A stretch of 36,097 nucleotides of DNA from CAJXTB01 sp047626195 (GCA_047626195.1 JBLHSN010000020.1:1-36097), one strand, 5' to 3'; shown: positions 1-10,238, numbered from the stretch's first letter. Translations and numbers: made by a program. Notes: a model not told the origin generated them from the letters alone.

Positions 1-829
1 CATATAGGCCAGCATTGACGCCGTCGTCGCAGTCTTCGAAGGCTACCTGACGGGCTCCATCACCGCAGCTCGGGGCAAAGTCGCTACAGCCAGGAAGGCA
101 TCCGTTGTAGGAACCATCATTGACGCTATCGTCGCACAGCTCTGGCGCTTCAACGCGCCCGTCTCCGCATCCCGACTCCACCTCAATGATGACGCTGGCG
201 ATACATCGCTCGCCTTCGGGATCGAGTACGACGAGAGTCAGCTCGTGCTCCCCAGAGCTCAAATCACTGGCAGCAAAGGACACCCGGCCGCTTGGGCTGG
301 GTGTAGCGGTCCCGAGAACGCCATCGACGTCGCTGGTGAAGCTAACCGCCAACTCTTCTGGCAGTGTCTGGTCATCATCGACGGAGCCCACAAGGGGGAC
401 CGACTCATTAGGGCCGTACAGAGAGCCGGCGTCAGGGCTGGTGAAGCTGCAGAAAGGCGGTGTGTTGGGAACGGGCTCTGGGATCGGCAAGACGGTGATG
501 GTGTCACTGCCGTTCGCCGCACCGTCGCTCACTTCAAGCGTGACGCGTTCATCCGTCGGCCTTAGGGTCATGATGCACTCGGTGACCCCCTCGGCATCGA
601 CATCTACGCACTCGACCAGCGGAACATCTCCAAGGAACCAACGGACCTCGAGCCCAATAGGGTCTTGGTCGGCGTCGCCAACGAGTCCACGAAACAATGT
701 GGGAATGTCTTGAAACAGCTCCTCACCGTCGGAGTGGCTAGTGATCTCGGCGTCCGGAGCCGTATTTCGCACACCGATAGTGCGGTCAGAGCAACCGGAG
801 AGCAAGATGAGGAGGGGGAGCCAGCGCAT
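1..829 (-). CDS. Partial surface lipoprotein: Ig/PKD-like domains followed by DUF4215-type Cys-rich repeats
   Basis: The frame is open from an ATG at 829 to the left edge, so the C-terminus is missing (about 276 residues visible). The N-terminus is a lipoprotein signal with a clean lipobox (LSGC, then Ser at +2), so the mature protein should be lipidated and probably exported to the outer membrane. Two Ig/PKD-like segments follow, marked by phrases such as RNTAPDAEI and NTPPFCSF. From about residue 220 there are at least two copies of a cysteine repeat of the form CGDGxxxxxExCDDxxNxGxY, typical of the DUF4215/myxo disulfide-repeat families common in Myxococcota. An AGAGG Shine-Dalgarno lies just upstream of the start. 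The first ~70 residues align with the lipoprotein at 31068-34544 but the C-terminal modules differ. The binding partner or role is unknown. Confidence 0.8.
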   Translation of the reverse strand, partial: MRWLPLLILLSGCSDRTIGVRNTAPDAEITSHSDGEELFQDIPTLFRGLVGDADQDPIGLEVRWFLGDVPLVECVDVDAEGVTECIMTLRPTDERVTLEVSDGAANGSDTITVLPIPEPVPNTPPFCSFTSPDAGSLYGPNESVPLVGSVDDDQTLPEELAVSFTSDVDGVLGTATPSPSGRVSFAASDLSSGEHELTLVVLDPEGERCIASVIIEVESGCGDGRVEAPELCDDSVNDGSYNGCLPGCSDFAPSCGDGARQVAFEDCDDGVNAGLY

Positions 830-1146
830 GAAGCCTCTAGGGGAAGGGCGGAACGGCCTCGGCCGTGTGGGGACAGTGTAGGGGAGCGCCAATTAGCACC
901 CGGATGAAAAATACGTCGGCTTCTTCCAGGTGTGGCATTGGGTGGCCGAAATCCCTCGTAGTACCTGTCTCGGTGCCTATTGGATATGGGCTGGCAGTCC
1001 GGAAGAGCGCTGTGCCACGTCGGCGGCGGAGAGGGGCGATGAGCGGTGACGAGTCATCCACTCTTGGACAGGCTGACCTCGGAGCATCCGTCACAGGTAT
1101 GGCGCCTGTCTGGAGTGCCGCTGCGGATCTTTGCTGCCGCGTGGTT

Positions 1147-1171
1147 GCACCCCCCCCGTTAGTGGGGCTGC
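1147..1171 (+). other. C8 tract and hairpin in the pyrG leader
   Basis: The 359-nt gap between the leftward lipoprotein and pyrG (830-1188) has no convincing gene or consensus promoter. Its only notable element is a run of eight C (1150-1157) whose partner GGGG (1164-1167) can form a small hairpin extended by GCA/TGC, ending about 7 nt before the pyrG Shine-Dalgarno. It could be an mRNA structure near the ribosome site. Regulation is not shown. Confidence 0.25.
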
Positions 1172-1188
1172 ATCATCGGGAGTTGGGC

Positions 1189-2829
1189 ATGCGGAAGAAG
1201 TATATCTTCATTACGGGTGGTGTGCTTTCCGCCCTTGGCAAGGGTCTTTCAGCGGCGGCACTCGGTGCGGTACTGGAAGCGCGGGGCCTGAAAATTACGA
1301 ACGTTAAGATGGACCCGTACATCAACGTTGACCCCGGCACCATGTCTCCGTACCAGCACGGAGAGGTCTTCGTCACAGATGACGGTACCGAGTCTGACCT
1401 GGACCTTGGGCATTACGAGCGCTTCACAAGCACCCGGATGGCCCAGCGGAACAACTTCACCACAGGAAGGGTGTACCAGACGGTCATCGAGCGCGAGCGC
1501 AAGGGAGAGTACCTCGGCCGTACCGTCCAGGTGATTCCGCACATTACAGATGAAATCAAGCGCCGCATCCATGTCGCCTCCGAAGACGCAGACATTGTCA
1601 TCGTGGAAGTCGGTGGTACGGTTGGCGACATCGAAGGTCTTCCATACCTAGAGGCTATCCGGCAGTTCCGCTTGGACGCGGGTCCCGAAAACGTCTTGTA
1701 CATTCACCTGACGCTCGTACCGTACATCAAGACTGCGGGTGAGCTGAAGACCAAGCCCACGCAGCACTCCGTCAAGGAACTTCAGAACGTCGGCATCCGC
1801 CCGGACTTGCTGTTTGTTCGGTGCGAGCAGCCTGTGCCGATTGAGATCAAGCGCAAGATTTCGTTGTTCTGCAATGTGGCCGAGGCAGACGTCATCAGCG
1901 TAGAAGACGTCAATCATATCTATGAGCTGCCTGCCAAACTTCATGCCGAGCAAGTGGACGACCGGGTTCTTGAGAAACTGGGCATTTGGGCATCGAGTGC
2001 GAACCTAGACCGCTGGATAGAGCTGGTCGAAGGGCTGCGCAAGCCGGCCGTGCGCGTGAAGATTGGCATTGTGGGCAAGTACGTCCACTTGTCCGATACC
2101 TACAAAAGCCTCAATGAGGCGTTGGCGCATGGTGGCATTGCGAACGCAGCCGCTGTGGACTTGGTGTTCATTGACTCCGAAAATGTCGATACCGCGGACG
2201 CCTCATCTTTGCTGAAAGACGTAGATGGTGTGTTGGTTCCCGGCGGGTTCGGCGAGCGTGGAACCGAGGGTAAGATTGCTGCGATTCGCTACGCGCGTAC
2301 CCACAAAGTGCCGTTCTTCGGGATCTGCTTGGGCATGCAGCTGGCGGTGGTCGACTACTGCCGAGATGTGCTTGGACTGACGGGGGCCATGAGCCGTGAG
2401 TTCGACCTAGACCCCAGCCATGCCGTCATTGAGCTGATGGATGAGCAGCGCAATGTAACCGATAAGGGCGGGACTATGCGTCTTGGCACCTACCCATGTG
2501 ACCTCGCTGAAGGCACCCTGGCCCGACGGATCTACGGCTGTGCAACGATCAGCGAGCGTCACCGTCACCGCTACGAAGTGAATCCGACCTACATCCCGCA
2601 GCTCGAAGAGAAGGGCCTGGTCATCAGTGGGCGTAGCCCGGACCGTATCCTCACCGAGATGGTGGAGATCACAGACCATCCCTGGTTCCTAGGCTGCCAA
2701 TTCCACCCGGAATTCAAGAGCCGCCCGCTCGAGCCGCACCCGCTGTTCGCGTCCTACATCAAGGCCGTTGTCGAGAACAAGCGAGCTCAAGCGGACGTGG
2801 CGCCGCAGAAGGTCTCGAAGCCGGGATGA
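1189..2829 (+). CDS. pyrG: CTP synthase (glutamine-hydrolysing)
   Basis: This cytosolic enzyme converts UTP to CTP using ATP and glutamine, the last step of de novo pyrimidine nucleotide synthesis. The product is 546 residues, the usual length. The N-terminal synthetase domain carries the P-loop-like GGVLSALGKG, then DPYINVDPGTMSP and HGEVFVTDDG. The C-terminal class I glutamine amidotransferase domain has the nucleophile Cys380 in GICLGMQ (E. coli Cys379) and the partner His/Glu in FHPEFKSRP. I chose the ATG at 1189 because it begins MRKKYIFITGG, as in the family, and has a GGGAG site 6 nt upstream. The frame stays open upstream to 865 but that extension is unlike the family. It is transcribed alone or with a leader; a weak hairpin follows before rpoN. 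Confidence 0.97.
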   Translation: MRKKYIFITGGVLSALGKGLSAAALGAVLEARGLKITNVKMDPYINVDPGTMSPYQHGEVFVTDDGTESDLDLGHYERFTSTRMAQRNNFTTGRVYQTVIERERKGEYLGRTVQVIPHITDEIKRRIHVASEDADIVIVEVGGTVGDIEGLPYLEAIRQFRLDAGPENVLYIHLTLVPYIKTAGELKTKPTQHSVKELQNVGIRPDLLFVRCEQPVPIEIKRKISLFCNVAEADVISVEDVNHIYELPAKLHAEQVDDRVLEKLGIWASSANLDRWIELVEGLRKPAVRVKIGIVGKYVHLSDTYKSLNEALAHGGIANAAAVDLVFIDSENVDTADASSLLKDVDGVLVPGGFGERGTEGKIAAIRYARTHKVPFFGICLGMQLAVVDYCRDVLGLTGAMSREFDLDPSHAVIELMDEQRNVTDKGGTMRLGTYPCDLAEGTLARRIYGCATISERHRHRYEVNPTYIPQLEEKGLVISGRSPDRILTEMVEITDHPWFLGCQFHPEFKSRPLEPHPLFASYIKAVVENKRAQADVAPQKVSKPG

Positions 2830-2870
2830 ACCGTGACAGGGATGTGCAGATGAACATTGCGAGGGGTACC

Positions 2871-2886
2871 GCCCGCAATGGCGGGC
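2871..2886 (+). terminator. Weak hairpin after pyrG
   Basis: A 6-bp GC-only stem (GCCCGC/GCGGGC) with loop AATG lies 41 nt after the pyrG stop. It has no T-tract, so it may be only a weak or factor-assisted terminator, or a stabilising 3' hairpin. Confidence 0.35.
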
Positions 2887-2900
2887 TGAACTGCAAACTT

Positions 2901-2917
2901 TGGCCCGCGTCTTGCAT
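2901..2917 (+). promoter_or_regulatory. Sigma-54 (RpoN) promoter upstream of rpoN
   Basis: The sequence reads TGGCCC, five bases GCGTC, then TTGCAT. It matches the sigma-54 consensus TGGCAC-N5-TTGCW at 10 of 11 fixed positions and has the diagnostic GG-N10-GC spacing of the -24/-12 elements. It points toward rpoN with about 155 nt of leader. This implies autoregulation by the encoded sigma factor together with an enhancer-binding protein. A weaker sigma-70-like pair (TTTACT at 2925-2930 and TAAGAT at 2948-2953, 17-nt spacer) follows and could give basal expression. Confidence 0.6.
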
Positions 2918-3081
2918 TGGGGCATTTACTTCCTCGCTCACCGATCATAAGATAAGGGTGTTACCATTCATGGTGACCATAGTTCTGGAATTTCGCTGCT
3001 TTTGACGCGATTTTGGACTCTTCTGTCCGGTCTGGGATTGAAGAGTCACCCCATGGCTCGGAGCAAGGTGAAAACGCCTCA

Positions 3082-4530
3082 ATGGCCCTAAATCTCCAAC
3101 TCAACCAGAAGATGAGCCAAAGCCTGGTGATGACTCCCAGGCTTCAGCAAGCGATCAAGCTGCTGCAGCTCAACCATTTTGAGATGGTCGCGCATGTAGA
3201 AGAAGCGCTCTTGGAGAACCCGACCTTGGAAGCGGTGCCAGACTCGTCGGGTGCGGATGGTCTAGAGCTGGAGAGCCGGCGTCTGAAGGACCAAGCGACC
3301 GAAGTGCAAGACCAGCACGATCAGAACAACGGTGACGTGTCGGATAACCTTGACTGGGACAAGTTCGTACGTGAGATGGCTGATTCTCCGCGTGGGGCCT
3401 CGATGGCCGGCGGTACGATCTACGACGACCTGCCGCCGATTGAGACCAATCTCACCTACGGGGACTCGCTTGCCGAACACATGATGTGGCAAGTGCAGAT
3501 GTTGAAGATGTCTGCGGAGGAAGAGCGGGCTGCGCGGGTCATCGTCCACAACCTCGACCACCGTGGCTGGCTGACCGTGGGGATTGATGAGGTGGTCGAA
3601 GAGGCGGATGTGGATGCTGAAGCAGCTCAGGATGCGCTGGAGATCGTTCAGGGTCTCGATCCGGTGGGCTGTGGTGCGCGCTCTTTGTCTGAGTGCTTGG
3701 TTTTGCAAGCGCGCCACCACTACCCAGAAGACCCGAATTTCGAGGTCATCTGTACCGAGCACCTACACGACCTAGAGCGTCGCAACTACACGGCCATCGG
3801 CAAAGCCCTGGAGATTGAGCTCGAAGACGTGCATGAATACCACCGCATGATTCAGGACCTAGAGCCCTACCCAGGTCGCGGATTCTCCACAGATGAACCC
3901 CGCTACATCACACCGGATGTGACCGTCATTAAGCATGATGGTGAGTGGCATGTTCTGGTGAATGACGAGGGACTGCCAGAGCTTCGAGTGGGCAACTTCT
4001 ACAAGAAAGTCATGAAGAAGGCGTCCAAGGAAGACCGGGACTACCTGCTCGACAAGCTGCGTGGTGCCGAGTTTCTGATCAAGTCCATCCACAAGCGCCG
4101 TCGCACGATTCGTCGCGTGATGGAGAGCATCGTGCGCTTCCAAAATGAATTCTTCGACCGCGGTCCACAGGCGCTTCGGCCATTGGTCCTGCAAGACGTG
4201 GCGGATGATGTCGGCGTTCACATGAGCACGGTGTCGCGGGTGACCACGAACAAGTATGTTCATACACCCCATGGCATCCTTGAGCTGAAGTTCTTTTTCA
4301 GCTCATCGGTCAAGCAAGGTGGCGGTGGTGCCGATGTTGCCGCCGAAGCCATCAAGACCCAGATAAAGGCGCTCGTCGCCTCTGAAAATAGCAAGAAGCC
4401 ACTGTCCGACCAGAAGCTCGCCAACCTGCTCTTAGAGCAGGCGGGGGTAAAGGTCGCACGACGGACAGTGGCCAAGTATCGCGAGGCGATGGGCATTCTT
4501 CCATCGTCACAACGCAAGCAGATGTTCTAG
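3082..4530 (+). CDS. rpoN: RNA polymerase sigma-54 factor
   Basis: This alternative sigma factor binds core RNA polymerase at -24/-12 promoters and needs an AAA+ enhancer-binding activator. The product is 482 residues. Region I is the glutamine-rich activator-responsive segment, starting MALNLQLNQKMSQSLVMTP and continuing RLQQAIKLLQL. An acidic region II follows (about residues 65-100), then the core-binding domain, the helix-turn-helix around MSTVSRVTTNKY, and the RpoN box ARRTVAKYRE near the C-terminus. I chose the ATG at 3082 because region I normally starts at the protein N-terminus; an AAGGTG site lies 11 nt upstream. An in-frame upstream start at 3013 would add 23 atypical residues. hpf follows 18 nt downstream, the common rpoN-hpf pairing, but no ptsN or hprK follows. 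Confidence 0.96.
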   Translation: MALNLQLNQKMSQSLVMTPRLQQAIKLLQLNHFEMVAHVEEALLENPTLEAVPDSSGADGLELESRRLKDQATEVQDQHDQNNGDVSDNLDWDKFVREMADSPRGASMAGGTIYDDLPPIETNLTYGDSLAEHMMWQVQMLKMSAEEERAARVIVHNLDHRGWLTVGIDEVVEEADVDAEAAQDALEIVQGLDPVGCGARSLSECLVLQARHHYPEDPNFEVICTEHLHDLERRNYTAIGKALEIELEDVHEYHRMIQDLEPYPGRGFSTDEPRYITPDVTVIKHDGEWHVLVNDEGLPELRVGNFYKKVMKKASKEDRDYLLDKLRGAEFLIKSIHKRRRTIRRVMESIVRFQNEFFDRGPQALRPLVLQDVADDVGVHMSTVSRVTTNKYVHTPHGILELKFFFSSSVKQGGGGADVAAEAIKTQIKALVASENSKKPLSDQKLANLLLEQAGVKVARRTVAKYREAMGILPSSQRKQMF

Positions 4531-4548
4531 TTCCAACAAGGAGGCTCC

Positions 4549-4908
4549 ATGCACTTAGAGGTCACATTCCGCCAGATGAGCGCCCGCCCCGAGATTAAAA
4601 AGCGGGCCGATGCGTTGTACTCGAAGCTCGAACGCTTCTTGGACCCTGCAGCCGATGGCCAGCTCATCGTCGGCAATGAACACGGCGCGACTGCGGTCGA
4701 ACTCGTCATCACTACCCGAGGCCTGACCGCCAAGGCTAGCGAAGAAGATGATGACCTACGTACCGCCATGGACCGCGCATTTCATCGGGTTGAAGACCAG
4801 CTGCGTCGCGCGAAGGACAAGAATGTCAGCACCCGCCGTCGCGGCCAATCGTTGAGCGAACTTCCCGTCGACGAACAGGACGATGGTGAGGAAGACTTGG
4901 ATAACTAG
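4549..4908 (+). CDS. hpf: Ribosome hibernation-promoting factor, short form (HPF/RaiA family)
   Basis: Proteins of this family bind the 30S decoding region in stationary phase, blocking translation and protecting ribosomes. The 119-residue product begins MHLEVTFRQMSARPEIKKRA, with the beta-alpha-beta fold pattern of the S30AE domain, and ends in an acidic tail (DEQDDGEEDLDN). It lacks the C-terminal dimerisation domain of long HPF (about 180 residues). An AAGGAGG Shine-Dalgarno sits just before the ATG. It is the second gene of the rpoN operon, 18 nt after the rpoN stop, and is followed by a strong hairpin terminator that abuts metK. Whether it acts like HPF (100S dimers) or YfiA (monomers) cannot be told from sequence. 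Confidence 0.93.
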   Translation: MHLEVTFRQMSARPEIKKRADALYSKLERFLDPAADGQLIVGNEHGATAVELVITTRGLTAKASEEDDDLRTAMDRAFHRVEDQLRRAKDKNVSTRRRGQSLSELPVDEQDDGEEDLDN

Positions 4909-4963
4909 AGGGCCTTGTGGGCGCCCTAGCCTGTACAAATCGCGTGATGGCTGCGTCAGCGCT

Positions 4964-4990
4964 TTGACACAGTAGGGGGCCGCCGATAGT
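4964..4990 (+). promoter_or_regulatory. Candidate metK promoter overlapping the hpf terminator
   Basis: A perfect -35 hexamer TTGACA (4964-4969) is followed after 15 nt by GATAGT (4985-4990), a 4/6 match to the -10 consensus. The spacer is short. The -10 falls in the loop of the terminator hairpin, so a start near 4997 would lie in the hairpin's 3' arm and the metK transcript would escape termination. Confidence 0.35.
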
Positions 4991-5005
4991 CGGGCGGCCC
5001 CTTTT
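4976..5005 (+). terminator. Intrinsic terminator of rpoN-hpf
   Basis: A perfect 9-bp GC-rich stem (4976-4984 with 4993-5001), 8-nt loop GATAGTCG and TTTT tail. It ends only 6 nt before the metK Shine-Dalgarno, so metK needs readthrough or the promoter embedded in the hairpin region. No known SAM riboswitch core was recognised. Confidence 0.75.
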
Positions 5006-5024
5006 ACGTGTGGAGAGCCAGCTC

Positions 5025-6182
5025 ATGGCCCTAAAGAACTACTTGTTCACGTCCGAATCCGTCACAGAAGGCCACCCGGACAAGATCTGCGACAATGTCT
5101 CAGACGCCATCTTGGACGCCTACTTGGCCCAAGATCCGATGGCCCGCGTTGCCTGCGAGACCACGGTCAAGACAGGTTTTGTTCTGCTCGCCGGTGAGAT
5201 CACCTCCACGGTTACCGTCGATTACCCGACCATCGTTCGTGAAACGATTCGGGACATTGGCTACACGCACTCCGACATGGGCTTCGACGCCAACACCTGC
5301 GCCGTCATGGTTGCTGTTGAGCAGCAGAGTCCGGACATTAGCCAAGGCGTCACCGCCGGTGAAGGTCTGCACACCGAACAAGGTGCCGGCGACCAGGGCA
5401 TGATGTTCGGCTACGCCTGTGACGAGACCGATGCACTCATGCCCATGAGCATCTTCTTCTCGCACCGTCTGTCCGAGAAGCTCTCGGCTGTTCGCAACTC
5501 GGGCCAATCTTGGCTGCGCCCCGATGGCAAGACCCAGGTCACCATCGAGTACAAAGACGGCAAGCCAGCACGCGTCGACGCCGTTGTTGTGTCGACCCAG
5601 CACTCGGAAGACATCAGCCACGCTGACTTGGTCGCATCCATCAAGGAGCAGGTGATTGCACCGGTCATCCCTGAACATCTCATCGATGCGAACACCAAGT
5701 ACTTCGTCAACCCGACCGGTCGTTTCGTCATTGGTGGCCCCATGGGCGACGCTGGCCTGACTGGCCGCAAGATCATCGTCGACACCTACGGCGGCCACGG
5801 CTCCCACGGTGGTGGTGCCTTTAGTGGCAAGGACCCAACAAAGGTCGACCGCTCGGCTGCCTACATGGCTCGCTACGTGGCCAAGAACCTTGTGGCGTCA
5901 GGCGCGTGCAAGCGCGCGCTCGTCCAGCTTGCCTACGCAATCGGTGTTGCGGACCCTGTCAGCGTGATGGTCGACTCCTACGGCACCGGAGAGGTCTCGG
6001 ATGAGAAGCTCACCGCGTGTGTCCTCGAGCTGTTCCCACTGCGTCCCGCCGGCTTGACCGCGCACCTTGACCTGTTGCGCCCCATCTACCGGGCCACAGC
6101 CGCACACGGTCACTTTGGCCGCGACATGTTCCCATGGGAACAAACGGATATGGTCGACAAGGTCAAGGCGTACTTGTCCTAA
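5025..6182 (+). CDS. metK: S-adenosylmethionine synthetase
   Basis: The enzyme makes S-adenosylmethionine from methionine and ATP in the cytosol, supplying methyl groups and polyamine precursors. The product is 385 residues, the usual length. Family signatures include the N-terminal SESVTEGHPDKICDNVSDA (ATP/Mg-binding His and Asp), the central GAGDQGMMFGYA loop, and the C-terminal glycine-rich HGSHGGGAFSGKDPTKVDRS. I prefer the ATG at 5025, which gives MALKNYLFTSES and has a GGAGAG site 7 nt upstream. An alternative GTG at 5010 would add five residues and overlap that Shine-Dalgarno. It stands as a single-gene unit: the hpf terminator lies immediately upstream and a strong terminator downstream. 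Confidence 0.97.
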   Translation: MALKNYLFTSESVTEGHPDKICDNVSDAILDAYLAQDPMARVACETTVKTGFVLLAGEITSTVTVDYPTIVRETIRDIGYTHSDMGFDANTCAVMVAVEQQSPDISQGVTAGEGLHTEQGAGDQGMMFGYACDETDALMPMSIFFSHRLSEKLSAVRNSGQSWLRPDGKTQVTIEYKDGKPARVDAVVVSTQHSEDISHADLVASIKEQVIAPVIPEHLIDANTKYFVNPTGRFVIGGPMGDAGLTGRKIIVDTYGGHGSHGGGAFSGKDPTKVDRSAAYMARYVAKNLVASGACKRALVQLAYAIGVADPVSVMVDSYGTGEVSDEKLTACVLELFPLRPAGLTAHLDLLRPIYRATAAHGHFGRDMFPWEQTDMVDKVKAYLS

Positions 6183-6242
6183 GCTAACCATCGCCGAAGC
6201 CGAAAACTGAGGCACGGTCGGTGTTTCGCGACTCTGCGAACG

Positions 6243-6271
6243 AGCGGTCCAGTATGCTGGACCGCTTTTTT
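6243..6271 (+). terminator. Intrinsic terminator of metK
   Basis: A perfect 10-bp stem (AGCGGTCCAG with CTGGACCGCT), 4-nt loop TATG and a run of T to 6271, about 60 nt after the metK stop. Confidence 0.9.
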
Positions 6272-6516
6272 CGTTTGTGGCCCTCTGTTCGCGACGACAT
6301 GTTGCAGATTTACTGTTGTTGCCGGCATCTGCTCCGGCGGCCGATACTGGACAGCCGACTAATGGTATTGCAGCTGCACTTGACTTGAACCGAGTGACAA
6401 GGGTGCGTCACAAGCATCTGACCGCCACGGTTTGTGGCTCCCGAAAATGGTATCAACGGTTACGCGACACTCACTCACGGGCAGTTGCACCTGCCCCTTG
6501 TTTTTGGAGATTCTCC

Positions 6517-7197
6517 ATGAATCCGATTGCTAGGCTGTACAAGTCGACCATCGGCAAAAAGGTCATCATGGCCGTCACTGGACTCATCATGGTCGGCTGG
6601 CTGCTTTCGCACCTTGCTGGCAATACCCTGATGTTTCTCGGCCCGGAATGGATGGATGCCTATGCCCACAAAATCCACAACCTTGGCCCTCTACTCTGGG
6701 TCATGCGTTTGGGGATTTTGGGCGTCGTTGTTGCCCACATCTGGTCCGCGGTTGCCGTCACTCGGATCTCGTATGCGGCACGTGACGAGTCTTATAAAGC
6801 GGGTCGCAAGACCAATGTGTCGACGTGGAGCGCGCGCCTGATGCGCGTTGGCGGCATTATCATTCTGCTGTTTATCTTCTGGCACTTGGCAGACCTGACC
6901 ATGGGCTGGGTCCATCCTGATTTCCTGATGCAGGAAGAAGGTGGTGCGGCGGCCTACCACAACCTCTCCGTGTCGGTCCGTCGGATTCCCGTCGGTATCT
7001 TCTACATGGTGGCTGTGACTTTCGTTGGTCTTCACTTCTCCCACGGCATCCAGTCGGGTTTTCAGACGCTCGGCCTCAACCATCCTAAATGGAACGCAAT
7101 CCGCAAGGGGACCTCTTGGGGCCTCGGAGCGCTGATTGCAGTCGGCAATATCGCTATTGTCGCGTCTACCATGACCCATCTCATCGGAGGAGAGTGA
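6517..7197 (+). CDS. sdhC: Succinate dehydrogenase/fumarate reductase cytochrome b558 subunit
   Basis: This is the membrane anchor of complex II, carrying haem b and passing electrons from succinate oxidation to quinone. The 226-residue protein has five hydrophobic segments, with histidines at the usual haem-ligand places (SHLAGN, AHKIHNLG, VAHIWSA, FWHLAD, HFSHGIQ), as in the di-haem single-anchor (Bacillus/Wolinella) class. There is no sdhD, consistent with that class. I chose the ATG at 6517 (MNPIARLYKSTIGKK) because it has GGAGA 6 nt upstream; the frame extends back to 6277 without coding character. The Shine-Dalgarno lies inside a small palindrome (6505-6517) that could partly hide it. 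sdhA starts 3 nt after its stop. The 245-nt upstream gap (6272-6516) shows no gene or convincing promoter. Confidence 0.93.
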   Translation: MNPIARLYKSTIGKKVIMAVTGLIMVGWLLSHLAGNTLMFLGPEWMDAYAHKIHNLGPLLWVMRLGILGVVVAHIWSAVAVTRISYAARDESYKAGRKTNVSTWSARLMRVGGIIILLFIFWHLADLTMGWVHPDFLMQEEGGAAAYHNLSVSVRRIPVGIFYMVAVTFVGLHFSHGIQSGFQTLGLNHPKWNAIRKGTSWGLGALIAVGNIAIVASTMTHLIGGE

Positions 7198-7200
7198 GCT

Positions 7201-9113
<1,913 letters not shown>

Positions 9114-9117
<4 letters not shown>

Positions 9118-9863
9118 ATATTACGCTCAAAGTATGGCGTCAGGCTGGCCCCAACGAGCCGGGGAAGTTTGAGACTTATACGCATGACGGCATCGTCGAA
9201 GAAATGTCCTTCTTGGAGATGCTCGATGTGGTCAACGAGAAACTTCTCGAAGAGGGCACTGAGCCCATTGCCTTCGAGCACGACTGCCGCGAAGGAATCT
9301 GCGGCTCGTGTGGCTGTATGGTCAACGGTCGCGCTCATGGACCCAAGGACGGCGCTACGCTCTGTCAGGTTCACATGCGGTCGTACAAAGACGGGGACAC
9401 CATCACGCTGGAACCCTTCCGCGCGAAAGCCTTCCCGATTATGAAGGACCTCATTGTTGACCGCTCGGCTTTCGACAGCATCATTCAGGCGGGCGGGTAT
9501 ATTTCCGTTCGTACGGGATCTGCTCAAGATGCCAATGCGAGCCCCGTGGACAAGGCTATTGCAGATGAGGCGTTCGACGCTGCTACCTGTATTGGCTGTG
9601 GCGCGTGTGTTGCGTCGTGCCCGAATGGCTCGGCAAGCTTGTTTACGTCGGCCAAGATTGCGCACTTGAACATGCTTCCGCAGGGTGAACCCGAAAAGTA
9701 CACGCGCGCCAAAGAGATGGTCGCGGCCATGGACGACGCCAAGTTCGGGGCCTGCTCAAACCACGAAGAGTGTGAAGCGACCTGTCCAAAGGGTATTGGC
9801 GTGAAGTACATCTCGCAGATGAACAGGAACGTCATCTGGGGCGAGCTCTTCGAGCACGAGTAG
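9114..9863 (+). CDS. sdhB: Succinate dehydrogenase/fumarate reductase iron-sulfur subunit
   Basis: This is the electron-transfer subunit of complex II, linking the FAD in SdhA to quinone at SdhC. The product is 249 residues and carries all three cluster motifs. CREGICGSCGC with a later Cys in TLCQ binds the 2Fe-2S centre. CIGCGACVASCP binds 4Fe-4S. CSNHEECEATCPKGI contributes to the 3Fe-4S site. The start is a GTG at 9114 inside the GTGA overlap with the sdhA stop, with GGAG 6 nt upstream, so translation is probably coupled. A strong terminator follows, closing the sdhCAB operon. Confidence 0.96.
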
Positions 9864-9938
9864 GGCTCACACCCGCTTGGGCTCGTGGCATTGGCGGCTC
9901 CGGGAACGTGCGACCTGAGTAGAATGCCGTGCTGAATC

Positions 9939-9972
9939 GGAACGATGCCCGAAAGGGTGTCGTTCCTTTTTT
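9939..9972 (+). terminator. Intrinsic terminator of sdhCAB
   Basis: A 12-bp stem with two G-U pairs (GGAACGA arm at 9939-9945, TCGTTCC arm at 9960-9966) closes on a GAAA tetraloop and is followed by six T. Confidence 0.92.
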
Positions 9973-10238
9973 CGTTGGGAAGTGAGCCTTTCAGGCACGG
10001 GTGACTCGTTTGGTGAAACTCTGAACCCTGCGGTCTCCGCGAAAAGGCGCCTTGACGGAGGGCATAACGCAAGCCATCGCACCAAATATTGGACGGTCGG
10101 TCTAGAGGGGCATCGAGCGTTGGTCGTGGCGCTCAACGCGGATGCGGCCGTCGCGACAAACGCCTGCCCCCGGCGCGTTGCCGTCGGGTGAGCGCTGACA
10201 TAGTGGCCTCCACAAACATTTGTACAGGGGCCGGAAAC

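Noticed and set aside
120..713. Rightward ORF of 197 codons at the left edge
   Set aside because: It is antisense to the lipoprotein, whose lipobox, Ig motifs and cysteine repeats are unmistakable.
865..1188. N-terminal extension of pyrG to 865
   Set aside because: The extra 108 residues are unlike CTP synthase, and the Shine-Dalgarno fits the ATG at 1189.
4909..5024. SAM riboswitch before metK
   Set aside because: The 116-nt leader fits no SAM riboswitch core I know; its only strong structure is the terminator hairpin.
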